Of a stretch of 64,000 nt of DNA, positions 36,696 through 44,793 are shown piece by piece (the stretch's first letter is position 1; each line of letters opens with the position of its first letter). The notes beneath the pieces were generated by a model, which saw nothing but the letters and a program-made list of their open reading frames with translations, did no database searches and was not told the DNA's origin. Position numbers and translations under genes: made by a program. The DNA comes from Sphingomonas kaistensis (lineage in GTDB: Bacteria; Pseudomonadota; Alphaproteobacteria; Sphingomonadales; Sphingomonadaceae): assembly GCF_036884275.1 (NCBI RefSeq), contig NZ_CP145607.1:783501-847500 (forward strand), written 5' to 3'.

Positions 36696-37439
36696 TCAAG
36701 ATTCGCGGTTGGTGGCGAAGCCGGCCCAGTTCTGGCGGGTCGGCATCAATTCGATCGAATTGAAATTGAGATGCGCCGGCTGGTTCGCGACCCACAGGAT
36801 GGTGTTGGCGAGATCCTCGGCGGTCATCGGCTCGATCCCCGCGTAAAGCGCGTCGGACGCCGCCTGGTCGCCGCCGTTGCGGACGAGGGTGAACTCGGTC
36901 TCCGCCATGCCGGGTTCGATGGAAGTGACACGCACGCCGGTCCCGGCCAGGTCATTGCGGAGCATCAGGCTGAACTGGCGGACAAAGGCCTTGGTCGCGC
37001 CGTACACCGCGCCGCCCCGATACGGGTAACTGCCGGCGACCGAGGACAGGTTCACGACCAGCCCCTTGGCGGCGATCAGCTTGGGCAGGCAGGCGCGGGT
37101 CAGCGCGACGAGGCCGGTGACGTTAGTATCGAGAACGGTCTTGAGGTCGCCCCATTCGCTGTCCTGCAAATCGGACATCGGCGGGGCCAGCCCGGCGTTG
37201 TTGATCAGGCAGTCGAGGCCCGACCAGTCGCCATCAAGCCTGGCCAAGGTCTCGACCTGATCGACCTTCTGCATATCGACGCTGAGCGGCAGGAAATTGG
37301 CGCCGAGTTCGTCCTGCAGCGCCTTCAGCCGCTCCTCGCGCCGCCCGGTGCCGATCACGCGCCAGCCAGCGCCGACGAAGGCACGGGCGGAGGCGGCACC
37401 GATTCCGGCGGTGGCGCCGGTGATGAGGCAGGTCTTCAT
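36696..37439 (-). CDS. Short-chain dehydrogenase/reductase (YdfG-like)
   Basis: 247 residues. Rossmann motif TGATAGIGAASARAF near the N terminus, the NNAG motif in DCLINNAGLAPP, catalytic Ser in NLSSVAGSYPYRGG and the Tyr-x3-Lys pair YGATKAF. The C-terminal helix IEPMTAEDLANTILWVANQP and MPTRQ are characteristic of the YdfG/serine-3-dehydrogenase-like group that reduces 3-hydroxy acids and malonic semialdehyde with NADP(H); the exact substrate is inferred. It overlaps the upstream HAD gene by four bases (ATGA), so it is in the same operon. Confidence 0.9.
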   Translation of the reverse strand: MKTCLITGATAGIGAASARAFVGAGWRVIGTGRREERLKALQDELGANFLPLSVDMQKVDQVETLARLDGDWSGLDCLINNAGLAPPMSDLQDSEWGDLKTVLDTNVTGLVALTRACLPKLIAAKGLVVNLSSVAGSYPYRGGAVYGATKAFVRQFSLMLRNDLAGTGVRVTSIEPGMAETEFTLVRNGGDQAASDALYAGIEPMTAEDLANTILWVANQPAHLNFNSIELMPTRQNWAGFATNRES

Positions 37440-38056
37440 GATTGGCCTTCTAGTCGTTCCAGGATCCAGGGGGTGGCGGTCGCCCAGTCGTCGATCCGGG
37501 CATGGGCATGTTCGGCCGGAGCGGTGACCGCGGCGAGTGTCGGTTCGGCGATCATGTGCAGCCGCTGGGTGTCGGGCGAATGCTGGGCGACCGAGCGGTG
37601 ATGCTGCGCCAGATCATCGACGAAGACGCTGCGATGTGCGCCGTGCCGTTCGACCAGACGCTTCAGCGGCTCGCCCTTGCCGCCGCTATTGCACACGATC
37701 TCGTGATGAATGTCGTGGCGCGCCAGCTGGTCGACTCGCCACGGATGCGCCTTGTGGGGAAGGTTGGTCAGGATCAGGATGTCCGCCGTCTCGCCGATCC
37801 GGCCGAGCGCTTCCAGCGCGCCGGGGACGAGGGTCTGGCGATGCATCTCGCCCTCGAAGAAGCGACCGAGGTAGGTCCAGACCTGGTCCTTGGGCACGAC
37901 TTCGCCATTTGCCTTGAACTTGAGGGCGGTGCCCATGTCGCCGTCCTCGGGGCGGAACAGCACGTCCTGCTCTTCCTCCAGCCAGGAAGAGAAGTGACGA
38001 ACCATGTGCAGCAGGACTTCGTCACAATCGGTGACGAACAGGGGACGGGCGTTCAT
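37436..38056 (-). CDS. HAD-family hydrolase
   Basis: 206 residues. The DxD nucleophile motif is in PLFVTDCDEVLLHMV. Motif II is in ILILTNLPHKAHPW (Thr), and the acidic motif IV in SVFVDDLAQHHRSV; the motif III Lys is probably KGEPLKR. The helical cap (~40-100) contains DMGTALKFKANGEVVPKDQ. The substrate is not evident; the fold fits small phosphatases. The start overlaps the DUF3572 stop and the end overlaps the SDR start, so it is tightly embedded in the operon. No signal peptide. Confidence 0.85.
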   Translation of the reverse strand: MNARPLFVTDCDEVLLHMVRHFSSWLEEEQDVLFRPEDGDMGTALKFKANGEVVPKDQVWTYLGRFFEGEMHRQTLVPGALEALGRIGETADILILTNLPHKAHPWRVDQLARHDIHHEIVCNSGGKGEPLKRLVERHGAHRSVFVDDLAQHHRSVAQHSPDTQRLHMIAEPTLAAVTAPAEHAHARIDDWATATPWILERLEGQS

Positions 38057-38328
38057 GCGTCGAGAGCGATCCTCGCGGCGACGAGTTCCTGCGGTTTCAT
38101 TCCCAAGGCATCGGCGACGGCGAGGAGGTCGGGCTCGTGATCCTCGAGAAAGCGCAGCACGGCCACCAGTACTTCGGGTTCGGCCGCGCGATGACGCAGA
38201 TCGTCGACGCTGAGCCCGGTCAGCGAGAGGAGGCGGGACGCGCGCGCTTCGTCTCCCAGCGAGACGGCCAGCGCCTGCAGCGCAACCGTAATGGAGTCAG
38301 CATCGTTTGGGATTGGCCGCATCATCAT
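38053..38328 (-). CDS. DUF3572 protein
   Basis: 91 residues, all helical. The family pattern is ALQALAVSLGDEARASRLLS followed by LTGLSVDDLRHRAAEPEVLV and FLEDHEPDLLAVADALGMKP. The fold resembles a small death-like or HEAT-like helical bundle; function unknown. DUF3572 is restricted to alphaproteobacteria and is typically divergent from the divK response regulator, exactly as here. It is the first gene of the six-gene minus-strand run. The first ATG could be at 38328 or one of the next two codons. Confidence 0.88.
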   Translation of the reverse strand: MMMRPIPNDADSITVALQALAVSLGDEARASRLLSLTGLSVDDLRHRAAEPEVLVAVLRFLEDHEPDLLAVADALGMKPQELVAARIALDA

Positions 38329-38335
38329 TTATACT
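38307..38335 (+). promoter_or_regulatory. Sigma-70 promoter of divK
   Basis: -35 TTGGGA (38307-38312), 17-base spacer, -10 TATACT (38330-38335), followed by the GAGGAG ribosome site (38344-38349). The -35 lies within the first codons of the divergent DUF3572 gene, so the two genes share an overlapping control region. Confidence 0.6.
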
Positions 38336-38359
38336 GTTTACCATGAGGAGCGCCTGAAC

Positions 38360-38740
38360 ATGGCCAGGATCCTGGTTGTCGAGGACAATGCCCTCAACAT
38401 CAAATTGTTTTGCGACCTGCTTGCGGCGCATGGCCACGACGCGCGCCCGGTGACCGACAGCCGGATCGCGCTGGAGGAAGCCAAGGCATTTCGGCCGCAT
38501 CTCGTCATCACCGATATCCAGCTTCCTTATGTCAGCGGACTGGAGCTGATTCGTTCGATCAGGGAGGAGCCCGGCCTCGTCGACGTGCCGATCATGGCGG
38601 TCACCGCTTATGCGGGGCAGGGCGATGACGACCGCATCCGTGCGGCCGGGGCGCAGGCTTATGTGTCGAAGCCGATCTCGGTTGCCCGCTTCGTGCAGGA
38701 AGTAAGTGCCTTGCTGCCCAAGGAAGCGCCAGTCGCCTGA
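38360..38740 (+). CDS. divK: DivK-type single-domain response regulator
   Basis: 126 residues from the ATG at 38360. A complete CheY fold: ARILVVEDNALNIKLFCDLL with the acidic pair, phosphoacceptor Asp52 in LVITDIQLPYVSG, the Thr in IMAVTAYA and Lys in AYVSKPIS. No output domain. Sequence and the divergent DUF3572 partner match DivK, the cell-cycle regulator that in Caulobacter receives phosphate from DivJ and PleC and controls polarity through CckA. Partners are not in the window. A sigma-70 promoter and good ribosome site are visible. Confidence 0.9.
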   Translation: MARILVVEDNALNIKLFCDLLAAHGHDARPVTDSRIALEEAKAFRPHLVITDIQLPYVSGLELIRSIREEPGLVDVPIMAVTAYAGQGDDDRIRAAGAQAYVSKPISVARFVQEVSALLPKEAPVA

Positions 38741-38767
38741 ACTGACAATCGGCCGACACACGCAAAG

Positions 38768-38787
38768 AAGGGCGCCGAAGCGCCCTT
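38768..38787. terminator. Bidirectional terminator between divK and rpmG
   Basis: Perfect 8-bp stem AAGGGCGC/GCGCCCTT. Read on the minus strand the loop is TTCG closed by C-G, the most stable RNA tetraloop, followed by CTTT; on the plus strand the loop is CGAA. It serves the convergent divK and rpmG genes. Confidence 0.7.
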
Positions 38788-38853
38788 AAGCTGCGTCGCA
38801 GCTCGTCCTTGCTGAAGCCCCGGCCGAGCGGCCGTCAGGCAAGCCGAAGCGGC

Positions 38854-39021
38854 TTACTTGATCTTGGCTTCCTTGAAGTCGACGTGCTTGCGGACGACCG
38901 GGTCGTACTTGCGGAAGCTCATCTTCTCGGTGGTGTTGCGCGGGTTCTTCTTGGTCACATAGAAGAAGCCGGTATCGGCCGTGCTGACGAGCTTGATCTT
39001 GACGGTTGCCGGCTTGGCCAT
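38854..39021 (-). CDS. rpmG: 50S ribosomal protein L33
   Basis: 55 residues from the ATG at 39021; the frame is open upstream but unrelated. Sequence [20 protein letters not shown] followed by [20 protein letters not shown] is canonical L33. It has no cysteine, so it is the zinc-independent (C-minus) form. L33 binds 23S rRNA near the E site. It is monocistronic, with a promoter candidate upstream and a strong hairpin downstream. Confidence 0.97.
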   Translation of the reverse strand: MAKPATVKIKLVSTADTGFFYVTKKNPRNTTEKMSFRKYDPVVRKHVDFKEAKIK

Positions 39022-39082
39022 CGTGGTGCACCCAAAGTCTGGAAAAACAAAGAGCGGCCCAAAGCCGCCCGTATCGGGCGCC

Positions 39083-39111
39083 CCAATGACGCTGGCGGCG
39101 GCGCTTGTCAA
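39083..39111 (-). promoter_or_regulatory. Promoter candidate for rpmG
   Basis: On the minus strand a perfect -35 TTGACA (39111-39106) is followed after 17 bases by CATTGG (39088-39083). The -10 is weak, but strong -35 with poor -10 promoters are common for alphaproteobacterial translation genes. It lies ~65 bases upstream of the start codon. Confidence 0.4.
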
Positions 39112-39204
39112 GGTCACTCAGCCCTCATCTGCCCGTCATGCCCGCGTCTTATCGCTCTGTTTACCCTCTGCGCGCACTCTCCACGAGCAGCAAAGAGGTG
39201 ACGC

Positions 39205-39510
39205 ATGGGTGATTCGGTTTCCGACCTCCACCACGATCTGCAGCGCAGGCTGCATGATATTCGCGCACGCGCCGAGGCGCTCAGCCCACTCGACATTCAT
39301 GCCCGGATGGACGCGATCCGCGGTGCCGCCGACCGGGCCGGTCTGCACGCTATGGAGGGGCTCGCCCGCCTGTCGTCGCAGCTTGCCCTGCTGCCCGGCT
39401 GCCGGGTCGCGACCAGCGCCTGCCTCGCCCATGCCGAGGATGCGATGGCCGCCCGCACCCAGGCCGAGCATCAGGCGATCCTGGCGGCGGTGGCGACGCG
39501 CCTGCACTGA
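39205..39510 (+). CDS. Small helical protein of unknown function
   Basis: 101 residues, no signal peptide or membrane segment. It begins with an amphipathic helix (SDLHHDLQRRLHDIRARAEA) and continues with Ala/Leu/Arg-rich helices; one pair of cysteines lies in LLPGCRVATSACLAHAED. A good AGAGGTGAC ribosome site precedes the ATG. No family recognised. It sits 45 bases before the DNA ligase gene on the same strand, so it may be cotranscribed and possibly linked to DNA repair, but this is context only. Confidence 0.65.
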   Translation: MGDSVSDLHHDLQRRLHDIRARAEALSPLDIHARMDAIRGAADRAGLHAMEGLARLSSQLALLPGCRVATSACLAHAEDAMAARTQAEHQAILAAVATRLH

Positions 39511-39555
39511 CACCGAAGGCGGAGGAACTTCCGCCCGCCTGTTCGTTACGCCTCC

Positions 39556-41145
39556 ATGCGTGACTTTTCGCAGCTGCTCGATGCGCTCGTCTACACCCGC
39601 TCGCGGCTGGCGAAGCTCAAGCTGATCGGCGACTATCTTCGCCGCACACCCGATCCCGACCGCGGCTATGCGCTGGCGGCGCTGACCGGATCGTTGGATA
39701 TCCCCCACGTCAAAGGAGCGGTGATCAAGGCGCTCGCCTCCGAGCGGGTCGATCCGCTGCTGCTGCGGATGAGCCACAATTATGTCGGCGATCTTGCCGA
39801 AACCGTCTCGCTGCTGTGGCCGAGCGCCGAGGGCGAATGGGACGACGGCACCATCACGATCAGCGAGGCGGTGAACCGCCTGCGCTCGGCCAGCCGCTCG
39901 GACGCGCCGGCGGTGCTGACGGCGATGCTCGACCATCTCGACGCGCCCGGCCGCTACGCGCTGTTGAAGCTCGCCACCGGAGAGCTGCGCGTCGGGATCA
40001 ACGCCCGCAATGCCAAGCAGGCCTTCGCCGACGCGTTCGAGGTCGATGTCGAGGCGGTGGAAGAGGTCTGGCACGGATTGAAGCCGCCTTACCTCGAGCT
40101 GTTCGCGTGGGGCGAAGGTCGCGGCGAGCAACCGACCGCGCGCGACGTGCCGGTGTTTCGGCCCTTCATGCTGGCCCATCCGCTGGAAGATGCCGAGCTC
40201 GATCTCGACGCGTATGCCGCCGAGTGGAAGTGGGACGGGATCCGCCTGCAACTGGTCCATGCCGGCGGCGAGACGCGGCTTTACAGCCGCACGGGCGATG
40301 ACGTGACGCGCAGTTTTCCCGAAGTGGCCGAAGCCTTTAGCGTGCCTGCCGTGCTCGACGGCGAGTTGCTGGTGCGCGGGGCGGGCCAGGGACTGGATGA
40401 GCATGGCGGGTCGGCGGCAAGCTTCAACGCGCTGCAGCAGCGGCTCGGGCGCAAGGTCGTCAGCGCCAAGATGCGCGACGAATATCCGGCGTTCGTCCGG
40501 CTCTACGACCTGCTGTTCGACGGCGAGGAGGATCTGCGCGGGCTACCGTGGGCCGAGCGGCGGGCGCGGCTGGAGGGGTTCATGGAGCGGCTGCCGGCCG
40601 ACCGGTTCGACATCAGCCAGTTGATCGAGGCCGAGAATTTCGCCGAGCTGGCCGAGATACGCTCGGGCGCGCGTGACGCGGCGATCGAAGGCATGATGCT
40701 GAAGCGCCGCGACGCGCCGTATGTGTCCGGGCGCCGCGTCGGCCTCTGGTACAAATGGAAGCGCGATCCGCTGACCGCCGATTGCGTGGTGATGTACGCG
40801 CAGCGCGGAAGCGGCAAGCGGTCGAGCTTCTATTCGGATTTCACCTTCGGCTGCTGGGCCGAGGACGGCGAGCTGCTGCCCGTGGGCAAGGCCTATATGG
40901 GCTTCACCGACGAGGAGCTGAAATGGCTCGACCGCTTCGTGCGGCGGCATACCGTGAACCGCTTCGGCCCGGTGCGCGAGGTCGAGAAGACGCTGGTGTT
41001 CGAGGTGGCCTTCGATTCGATCCACCAGAGCAAGCGCCATCGCTCGGGGCTGGCGATGCGCTTTCCGCGGATCGCGCGCATTCGCAAGGACAAGCCGGCG
41101 CACGAGGCCGACAAGGTCGCGACCCTGTTGGCGATGGCGACCTAG
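39556..41145 (+). CDS. ATP-dependent DNA ligase (cisplatin-damage-response type)
   Basis: 529 residues. An N-terminal helical domain (~1-210; RDFSQLLDALVYTRSRLAKL, TGELRVGINARNAKQAF) precedes the adenylation domain with the nucleophile Lys225 in EWKWDGIRLQLV, motif III-type FPEVAEAFSVPAVLDGELLV, motif IV GMMLKRRDAPYVSGRRVG and motif V WYKWKRDP. The OB domain is complete (VFEVAFDSIHQSKRHRSGLA). This is the alphaproteobacterial cisplatin-response ligase family, normally clustered with an exonuclease, a Lhr-type helicase and a metallophosphoesterase. None of those partners lies here. It overlaps the convergent GNAT gene by four bases. Confidence 0.92.
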   Translation: MRDFSQLLDALVYTRSRLAKLKLIGDYLRRTPDPDRGYALAALTGSLDIPHVKGAVIKALASERVDPLLLRMSHNYVGDLAETVSLLWPSAEGEWDDGTITISEAVNRLRSASRSDAPAVLTAMLDHLDAPGRYALLKLATGELRVGINARNAKQAFADAFEVDVEAVEEVWHGLKPPYLELFAWGEGRGEQPTARDVPVFRPFMLAHPLEDAELDLDAYAAEWKWDGIRLQLVHAGGETRLYSRTGDDVTRSFPEVAEAFSVPAVLDGELLVRGAGQGLDEHGGSAASFNALQQRLGRKVVSAKMRDEYPAFVRLYDLLFDGEEDLRGLPWAERRARLEGFMERLPADRFDISQLIEAENFAELAEIRSGARDAAIEGMMLKRRDAPYVSGRRVGLWYKWKRDPLTADCVVMYAQRGSGKRSSFYSDFTFGCWAEDGELLPVGKAYMGFTDEELKWLDRFVRRHTVNRFGPVREVEKTLVFEVAFDSIHQSKRHRSGLAMRFPRIARIRKDKPAHEADKVATLLAMAT

Positions 41146-41657
41146 AGGCGCTTTTCCAGCACGGTGAATTCGAGGTCGTCGAACAGCGCGCCGGCGTGCG
41201 GCCATTCGTCGTACGGGAACGGACGGCGCTCCCCGGTCGGACGATAATCGCGGCGGTTGTAGAAGGAGAGCAGTTCGCGGCGGCGGGAGAAGACCTGCAT
41301 CTCCATCCGCTGCGCACCGAGGACTTCGCTGGCGTAGTTTTCGGCCGCCACCAGCAGCCGCTTGCCCAGCCCCTCGCCCTGCAGTGACGGATCGACGGTC
41401 AGCATGCCGAGATAGACGAGATCGGCGCTTAGCTGGACCAATCGCACGCAGGCGCGGATCGTGCCGGCATCGCGCCACACGAGCAGGTGATCGCCGGCAT
41501 CGAGAAAGCTTTGCAATTCGGCGACGCTGGTCCGGTCACCGGTCAGGAGATCGGCTTCATGGCTCCACCCCGCCCGCGCGGTGTCGCCCCGGTAGGCCCG
41601 CTCGACCAGGGCGTGAAGGGTCGGGAGATCGGCGGTGGTGGCGCGTTCGAGCTGCAT
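41142..41657 (-). CDS. GNAT N-acetyltransferase
   Basis: 171 residues. The GNAT core is visible: MQLERATTADLPTLHALVER at the N terminus, LVYLGMLTVDPSLQGEGLGK containing the acetyl-CoA loop (Q-G-E-G-L-G), RLLVAAENYASEVLGAQRME, then FYNRRDYRPTGERRPF, the usual C-terminal strand-helix. Substrate unknown. The stop overlaps the ligase stop (convergent) and the gene follows the isoaspartyl-peptidase gene after three bases, so it is probably cotranscribed with it. Confidence 0.88.
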   Translation of the reverse strand: MQLERATTADLPTLHALVERAYRGDTARAGWSHEADLLTGDRTSVAELQSFLDAGDHLLVWRDAGTIRACVRLVQLSADLVYLGMLTVDPSLQGEGLGKRLLVAAENYASEVLGAQRMEMQVFSRRRELLSFYNRRDYRPTGERRPFPYDEWPHAGALFDDLEFTVLEKRL

Positions 41658-41660
41658 CGC

Positions 41661-42611
41661 TCAGCGCTGCTCCTCGTCGCCGAAAATCGCAACCCGGCGC
41701 CCGCCCGCGTCGGCCTTGCCGCGATACATGCCGGCGGAATTGAAGCTGTAGGCCATCTCGCCGGACGGCGTGACCACGATCACCCCGCCGCTGCCGTCGA
41801 TGGCCGCCACTTCCTGCATCACCGTATCCGCTGCCGTGGCCGCATCTTCGCCGAGCAGGCGCATCCGTGCGCAAATCTCGTGAGCGACACCGACCCGGAT
41901 GAACATTTCGCCCGATCCCGTCGCCGACACCGCGCCCGCGCGATCGTCGGCATAGGTGCCAGCCCCGATGATCGGCGTGTCCCCGATCCGGTTCCAGCGC
42001 TTGCCGGTCATGCCGCCGGTCGAGGTCGCGGCGGCGACGTGACCGTGAGTGTCGAGCGCCACCGCGCCGACGGTGCCGTAGCGATATTCGAGGTCCAGTG
42101 CGCTGACATCACTCGCCCGGAAGATCTCGATCTGGCGGCGGCGATGCTCGGTTTCGAAGTACGTTGGATCGACCTGCTCCAAGCCTTGATTGCGCGAAAA
42201 GGCGTCGGCGCCTTCGCCGCTCAGCATGACGTGATCGCTCGCTTCCATGACCCGGCGAGCAAGGCCGACCGGGTTGCGCGTCGCCGTCACGCCGGTCACC
42301 GCCCCGGCGTCGCGGCTGCGACCGTCCATGATCGCGGCATCGAGCTCGATCCTGCCGTCGTAGGTCAGCACCGCGCCATGACCGGCATTGAAATTGGGAT
42401 CGTCCTCCAGCACCCGCACCGCCGCATCCACCGCATCGAGCGCAGCGCCGCCTGCTTCAAGCACCGCAGCACCCGCCGCCAGCGCACGGTCGAGCCCGGC
42501 GCGAATCTCGGCTTCCTTGCCGGGCGCCCGGTCGAGCTGCGACCGCTCGATCACGCCTGCGCCGCCGTGGATCACGAGCTTCCAGTCGGTGGCTCGGGCG
42601 GGGGTCGTCAT
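41661..42611 (-). CDS. Isoaspartyl peptidase/L-asparaginase (Ntn hydrolase)
   Basis: 316 residues from the ATG at 42611. Plant-type asparaginase motifs: LVIHGGAGVIERSQLD, NAGHGAVLTYDGRIELDAAI, and the autoprocessing site YRYGTVGAVALDTHG with nucleophile Thr180, followed by AATSTGGMTGKRWNRIGDTP that lines the active site. The precursor cleaves itself before Thr180 to give alpha and beta subunits. The enzyme removes beta-aspartyl residues and can hydrolyse asparagine. No signal peptide, so it is cytosolic. A GNAT gene follows directly. Confidence 0.92.
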   Translation of the reverse strand: MTTPARATDWKLVIHGGAGVIERSQLDRAPGKEAEIRAGLDRALAAGAAVLEAGGAALDAVDAAVRVLEDDPNFNAGHGAVLTYDGRIELDAAIMDGRSRDAGAVTGVTATRNPVGLARRVMEASDHVMLSGEGADAFSRNQGLEQVDPTYFETEHRRRQIEIFRASDVSALDLEYRYGTVGAVALDTHGHVAAATSTGGMTGKRWNRIGDTPIIGAGTYADDRAGAVSATGSGEMFIRVGVAHEICARMRLLGEDAATAADTVMQEVAAIDGSGGVIVVTPSGEMAYSFNSAGMYRGKADAGGRRVAIFGDEEQR

Positions 42612-42674
42612 GAGAAATAGCTCCAGATTTGCAGGCACATCGCGCCGCCGCCCCCTAGCGCAAGGCTCAGGCCC

Positions 42675-42711
42675 TTGCACCGTGTATCGCGTCGATATAT
42701 AAGTGATATCA
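42675..42711 (+). promoter_or_regulatory. SPFH-operon promoter with overlapping palindrome
   Basis: -35 TTGCAC (42675-42680), 17 bases, -10 TATAAG (42698-42703). The palindrome TGATATCA (42704-42711) lies at the expected transcription start, inside a larger GATAT-N7-ATATC repeat (42694-42710). A strong AAAGGAG ribosome site follows. The palindrome may be the operator of the ribbon-helix-helix protein encoded two genes on. Confidence 0.5.
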
Positions 42712-42727
42712 ATTAAAGGAGACGATC

Positions 42728-43636
42728 ATGTCGGACGGGGGTATCATCAATCTGTCGGCGAGCCATGAGCGGCCGGCGCAGACGTTCAGCGGCTATGCCA
42801 TGCTGCTTCTGCTGCTGGTCGCCATCGTGGCGCAAGTCGTGTCGGTGCTCGGCCTGATCGGTTCCGAGGGCGCGGGCTCGCCGCTTGCGATCGTCGGGGT
42901 CGTGGTGTCGCCGATCGCCCTGCTGTTCATCCTGTGCGGCTTTTACATGCTGCAGCCCAATCAGGCGGCGTCGATCACCTTGTTCGGCTCTTATCGCGGG
43001 ACCGACCGCAAGACCGGGCTGCGCTGGGTGTGGCCGTGGGAAATGCGGGCCAAGGTGTCGGTCCGTTCGAACAACTTCATCTCCGAGCGCATCAAGGTCA
43101 ACGACCTGCGCGGCAACCCGATCGAGATGGCGGCGCAGGTTGTGTGGCGCGTGGTCGATACCGCGCAGGCGCTGTACGATGTCGACGACTATAAGGCGTT
43201 CGTCGCGGTGCAGGTCGAAGCGGGCATCCGCGCCATCGGCTCGCGCTATCCGTATGACGATTTCGAGCATCTCGAGGTCACGCTGCGCGGCAATCACGAC
43301 CAGGTCGGGGTCGAGCTTCGCCAGGAGCTGAATGCGCGGCTGGCGGTGGCCGGGATCAGCGTCGACGAATGCGGCTTCACGCACCTAGCCTACGCGCAGG
43401 AGATCGCCGGCGCGATGCTTCGCCGTCAGCAGGCGCAGGCGGTGGTTGCTGCCCGCAAGACCCTGGTCGAAGGCGCGGTCGGAATGGTCGAAATGGCGCT
43501 TGCCATGCTGAGCGAGAAGAATGTGGTCGAGCTCGACGACGAGCGCCGCGCGGCGATGGTGTCGAACCTGATGGTGGTGCTGTGCGGCGAGCGCGACACG
43601 CAGCCGGTGGTCAACACCGGAAGCCTGTATCAGTAA
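42728..43636 (+). CDS. SPFH/Band-7 domain membrane protein
   Basis: 302 residues. An N-terminal cytoplasmic segment and two membrane helices (YAMLLLLLVAIVAQVVSVLG and IAGVVVSPIALLF-type, residues ~20-80), then an SPFH domain from ~80 (GFYMLQPNQAASITLFGSYR, EMRAKVSVRSNNFISERIKV, EMAAQVVWRVVDTAQALYDV, LRQELNARLAVAGISVDECG) and a coiled helical end. SPFH proteins scaffold membrane microdomains and bind proteases or ion channels. In many bacteria this exact protein is followed by a small Arc-like DNA-binding protein, as here. A promoter with palindrome lies just upstream. Confidence 0.9.
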   Translation: MSDGGIINLSASHERPAQTFSGYAMLLLLLVAIVAQVVSVLGLIGSEGAGSPLAIVGVVVSPIALLFILCGFYMLQPNQAASITLFGSYRGTDRKTGLRWVWPWEMRAKVSVRSNNFISERIKVNDLRGNPIEMAAQVVWRVVDTAQALYDVDDYKAFVAVQVEAGIRAIGSRYPYDDFEHLEVTLRGNHDQVGVELRQELNARLAVAGISVDECGFTHLAYAQEIAGAMLRRQQAQAVVAARKTLVEGAVGMVEMALAMLSEKNVVELDDERRAAMVSNLMVVLCGERDTQPVVNTGSLYQ

Positions 43637-43642
43637 GCGCAC

Positions 43643-43840
43643 ATGGCGGCGCGCAAGGCCTTTCCACTGCGAATCGATCCCGACCTCTGGTCGGCGGTGG
43701 AGCGCTGCGCGACCGCTAACCTCCGCTCCGCTAATGCCGAAGTCGAATGCCTGCTGCGCGAAGCGCTGAAGAGCCGGGGGGTCAAACTGTCGCCGCCCCA
43801 GCCGGTCAAGCGCGGCCGGCCGTCCAAGGAGAGTGAATGA
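43643..43840 (+). CDS. Arc-like ribbon-helix-helix protein
   Basis: 65 residues. AFPLRIDPDLWSAVERCATA with LRSANAEVECLLREALKSR is the beta-strand/helix/helix pattern of MetJ/Arc repressors, with the strand residues that would enter the major groove (KAFPLRID). The tail is Lys/Arg/Pro-rich. It should dimerise and bind a palindromic operator. It follows the SPFH gene after six bases and its end overlaps the hydrolase start by four bases, so all are one transcript, and an autoregulator role is likely. No toxin-like partner is present, arguing against a toxin-antitoxin pair. Confidence 0.8.
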   Translation: MAARKAFPLRIDPDLWSAVERCATANLRSANAEVECLLREALKSRGVKLSPPQPVKRGRPSKESE

Positions 43841-44793
43841 TGCCTGCCCTGCTCATTGCCGCTGCCGTCCTCGCCGCGCAGGGGGTACCGCCCGCCAGGG
43901 TCTCGTCCGGCACCGCCATCCGCGCGGAGGCGAATGGCGCGCTGGAAGCCTATCTCCTGACGCCGGCGGGCAGGCCCAAGGCGACCATGATCATCATTCC
44001 GGGCTCCGGCCCTACCGATCGCGACGGCAACAATCCGAATGCCGTCAAGGCGGCGCCGTATCGCAAGCTTACCGAGGCGCTGGTGACGCGCGGCGTGGCG
44101 ACGCTGCGGATCGACAAGCGCGGCATGTACGGGAGCAAGGCCGCCGGCAATCCGAACGAGGCAACCTTTGCCGATTATGACGGCGATGTCCGGGCCTGGG
44201 TCGAAACCGCACGCCGTCGCACCGGTCAGAAATGTGTGTGGGTCGCAGGGCACAGCGAGGGCGGGCTGGTCGCACTGCGCGCCGCTGGCGGTCCGAATGT
44301 CTGCGGTGTCGTGCTGCTGGCAACGCCCGGCGAGCGGCTTGGCGACACCATCCGCAAGCAGCTTCGCGCCAATCCCGCCAATGCGCCCGTGCTTGCCTCG
44401 GCCGAGGAAGCGCTGGGCGAACTCGAGGCCGGTCGCAGGGTCGCGGTGACGGGCCTGCACCCGGCGCTGGCGCAAGGGTTGTTCAACCCCGCGGTGCAGG
44501 GATTCATGATCGAGCTGCTGGCGCAGGATCCGGCCAAGCTGGCAGCGGCGGTCAAGCGGCCGATGCTGATCGTGCAGGGCGGGCATGACGTGCAGGTCGG
44601 GACCGTCAATGGCGAGGTGCTGAAGAAGGCCGCGCCCAAGGCGTCTTACGTGCTGTTTCCGGCGATGAACCATGCGCTGAGTGATGCGCCGGCCGAACGC
44701 GGCCCGAACCTGGCTACCTACGCCGAGACGGATCGTCCGCTGACGCCCGGGCTTACCGACCGGATCGCCGCCTTCGTGACGGGCAGGAAGTGA
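43837..44793 (+). CDS. Exported alpha/beta hydrolase
   Basis: 318 residues. A short signal peptide (MMPALLIAAAVLAAQG) precedes an alpha/beta-hydrolase fold: GRPKATMIIIPGSGPTDRDG oxyanion region, RIDKRGMYGS, the nucleophile elbow VAGHSEGGLVAL (Ser), the acid in LIVQGGHDVQV and the His in AMNHALSDA. This matches the secreted serine-hydrolase/dienelactone-like group with N-terminal GSGPTDRDG motif. It would act in the periplasm. The start overlaps the RHH gene and the stop overlaps the small membrane gene by one base, so it belongs to the SPFH operon. Confidence 0.88.
   Translation: MMPALLIAAAVLAAQGVPPARVSSGTAIRAEANGALEAYLLTPAGRPKATMIIIPGSGPTDRDGNNPNAVKAAPYRKLTEALVTRGVATLRIDKRGMYGSKAAGNPNEATFADYDGDVRAWVETARRRTGQKCVWVAGHSEGGLVALRAAGGPNVCGVVLLATPGERLGDTIRKQLRANPANAPVLASAEEALGELEAGRRVAVTGLHPALAQGLFNPAVQGFMIELLAQDPAKLAAAVKRPMLIVQGGHDVQVGTVNGEVLKKAAPKASYVLFPAMNHALSDAPAERGPNLATYAETDRPLTPGLTDRIAAFVTGRK

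Noticed and set aside
38788..38805. AGCTGCG-T-CGCAGCT palindrome as an operator
   Set aside because: It lies between convergent 3' ends beside a strong terminator, with no start nearby to regulate; probably part of the termination region.
39524..39547. EcfG-like GGAAC...CGTT in front of the DNA ligase gene
   Set aside because: The spacer is 15 bases instead of 16-17, and GGAAC is part of a GGCGGA/TCCGCC hairpin.
43643..43840. Ribbon-helix-helix protein as the antitoxin of a toxin-antitoxin pair
   Set aside because: No toxin-like gene is adjacent; its neighbours are SPFH and hydrolase genes in a conserved-looking operon.
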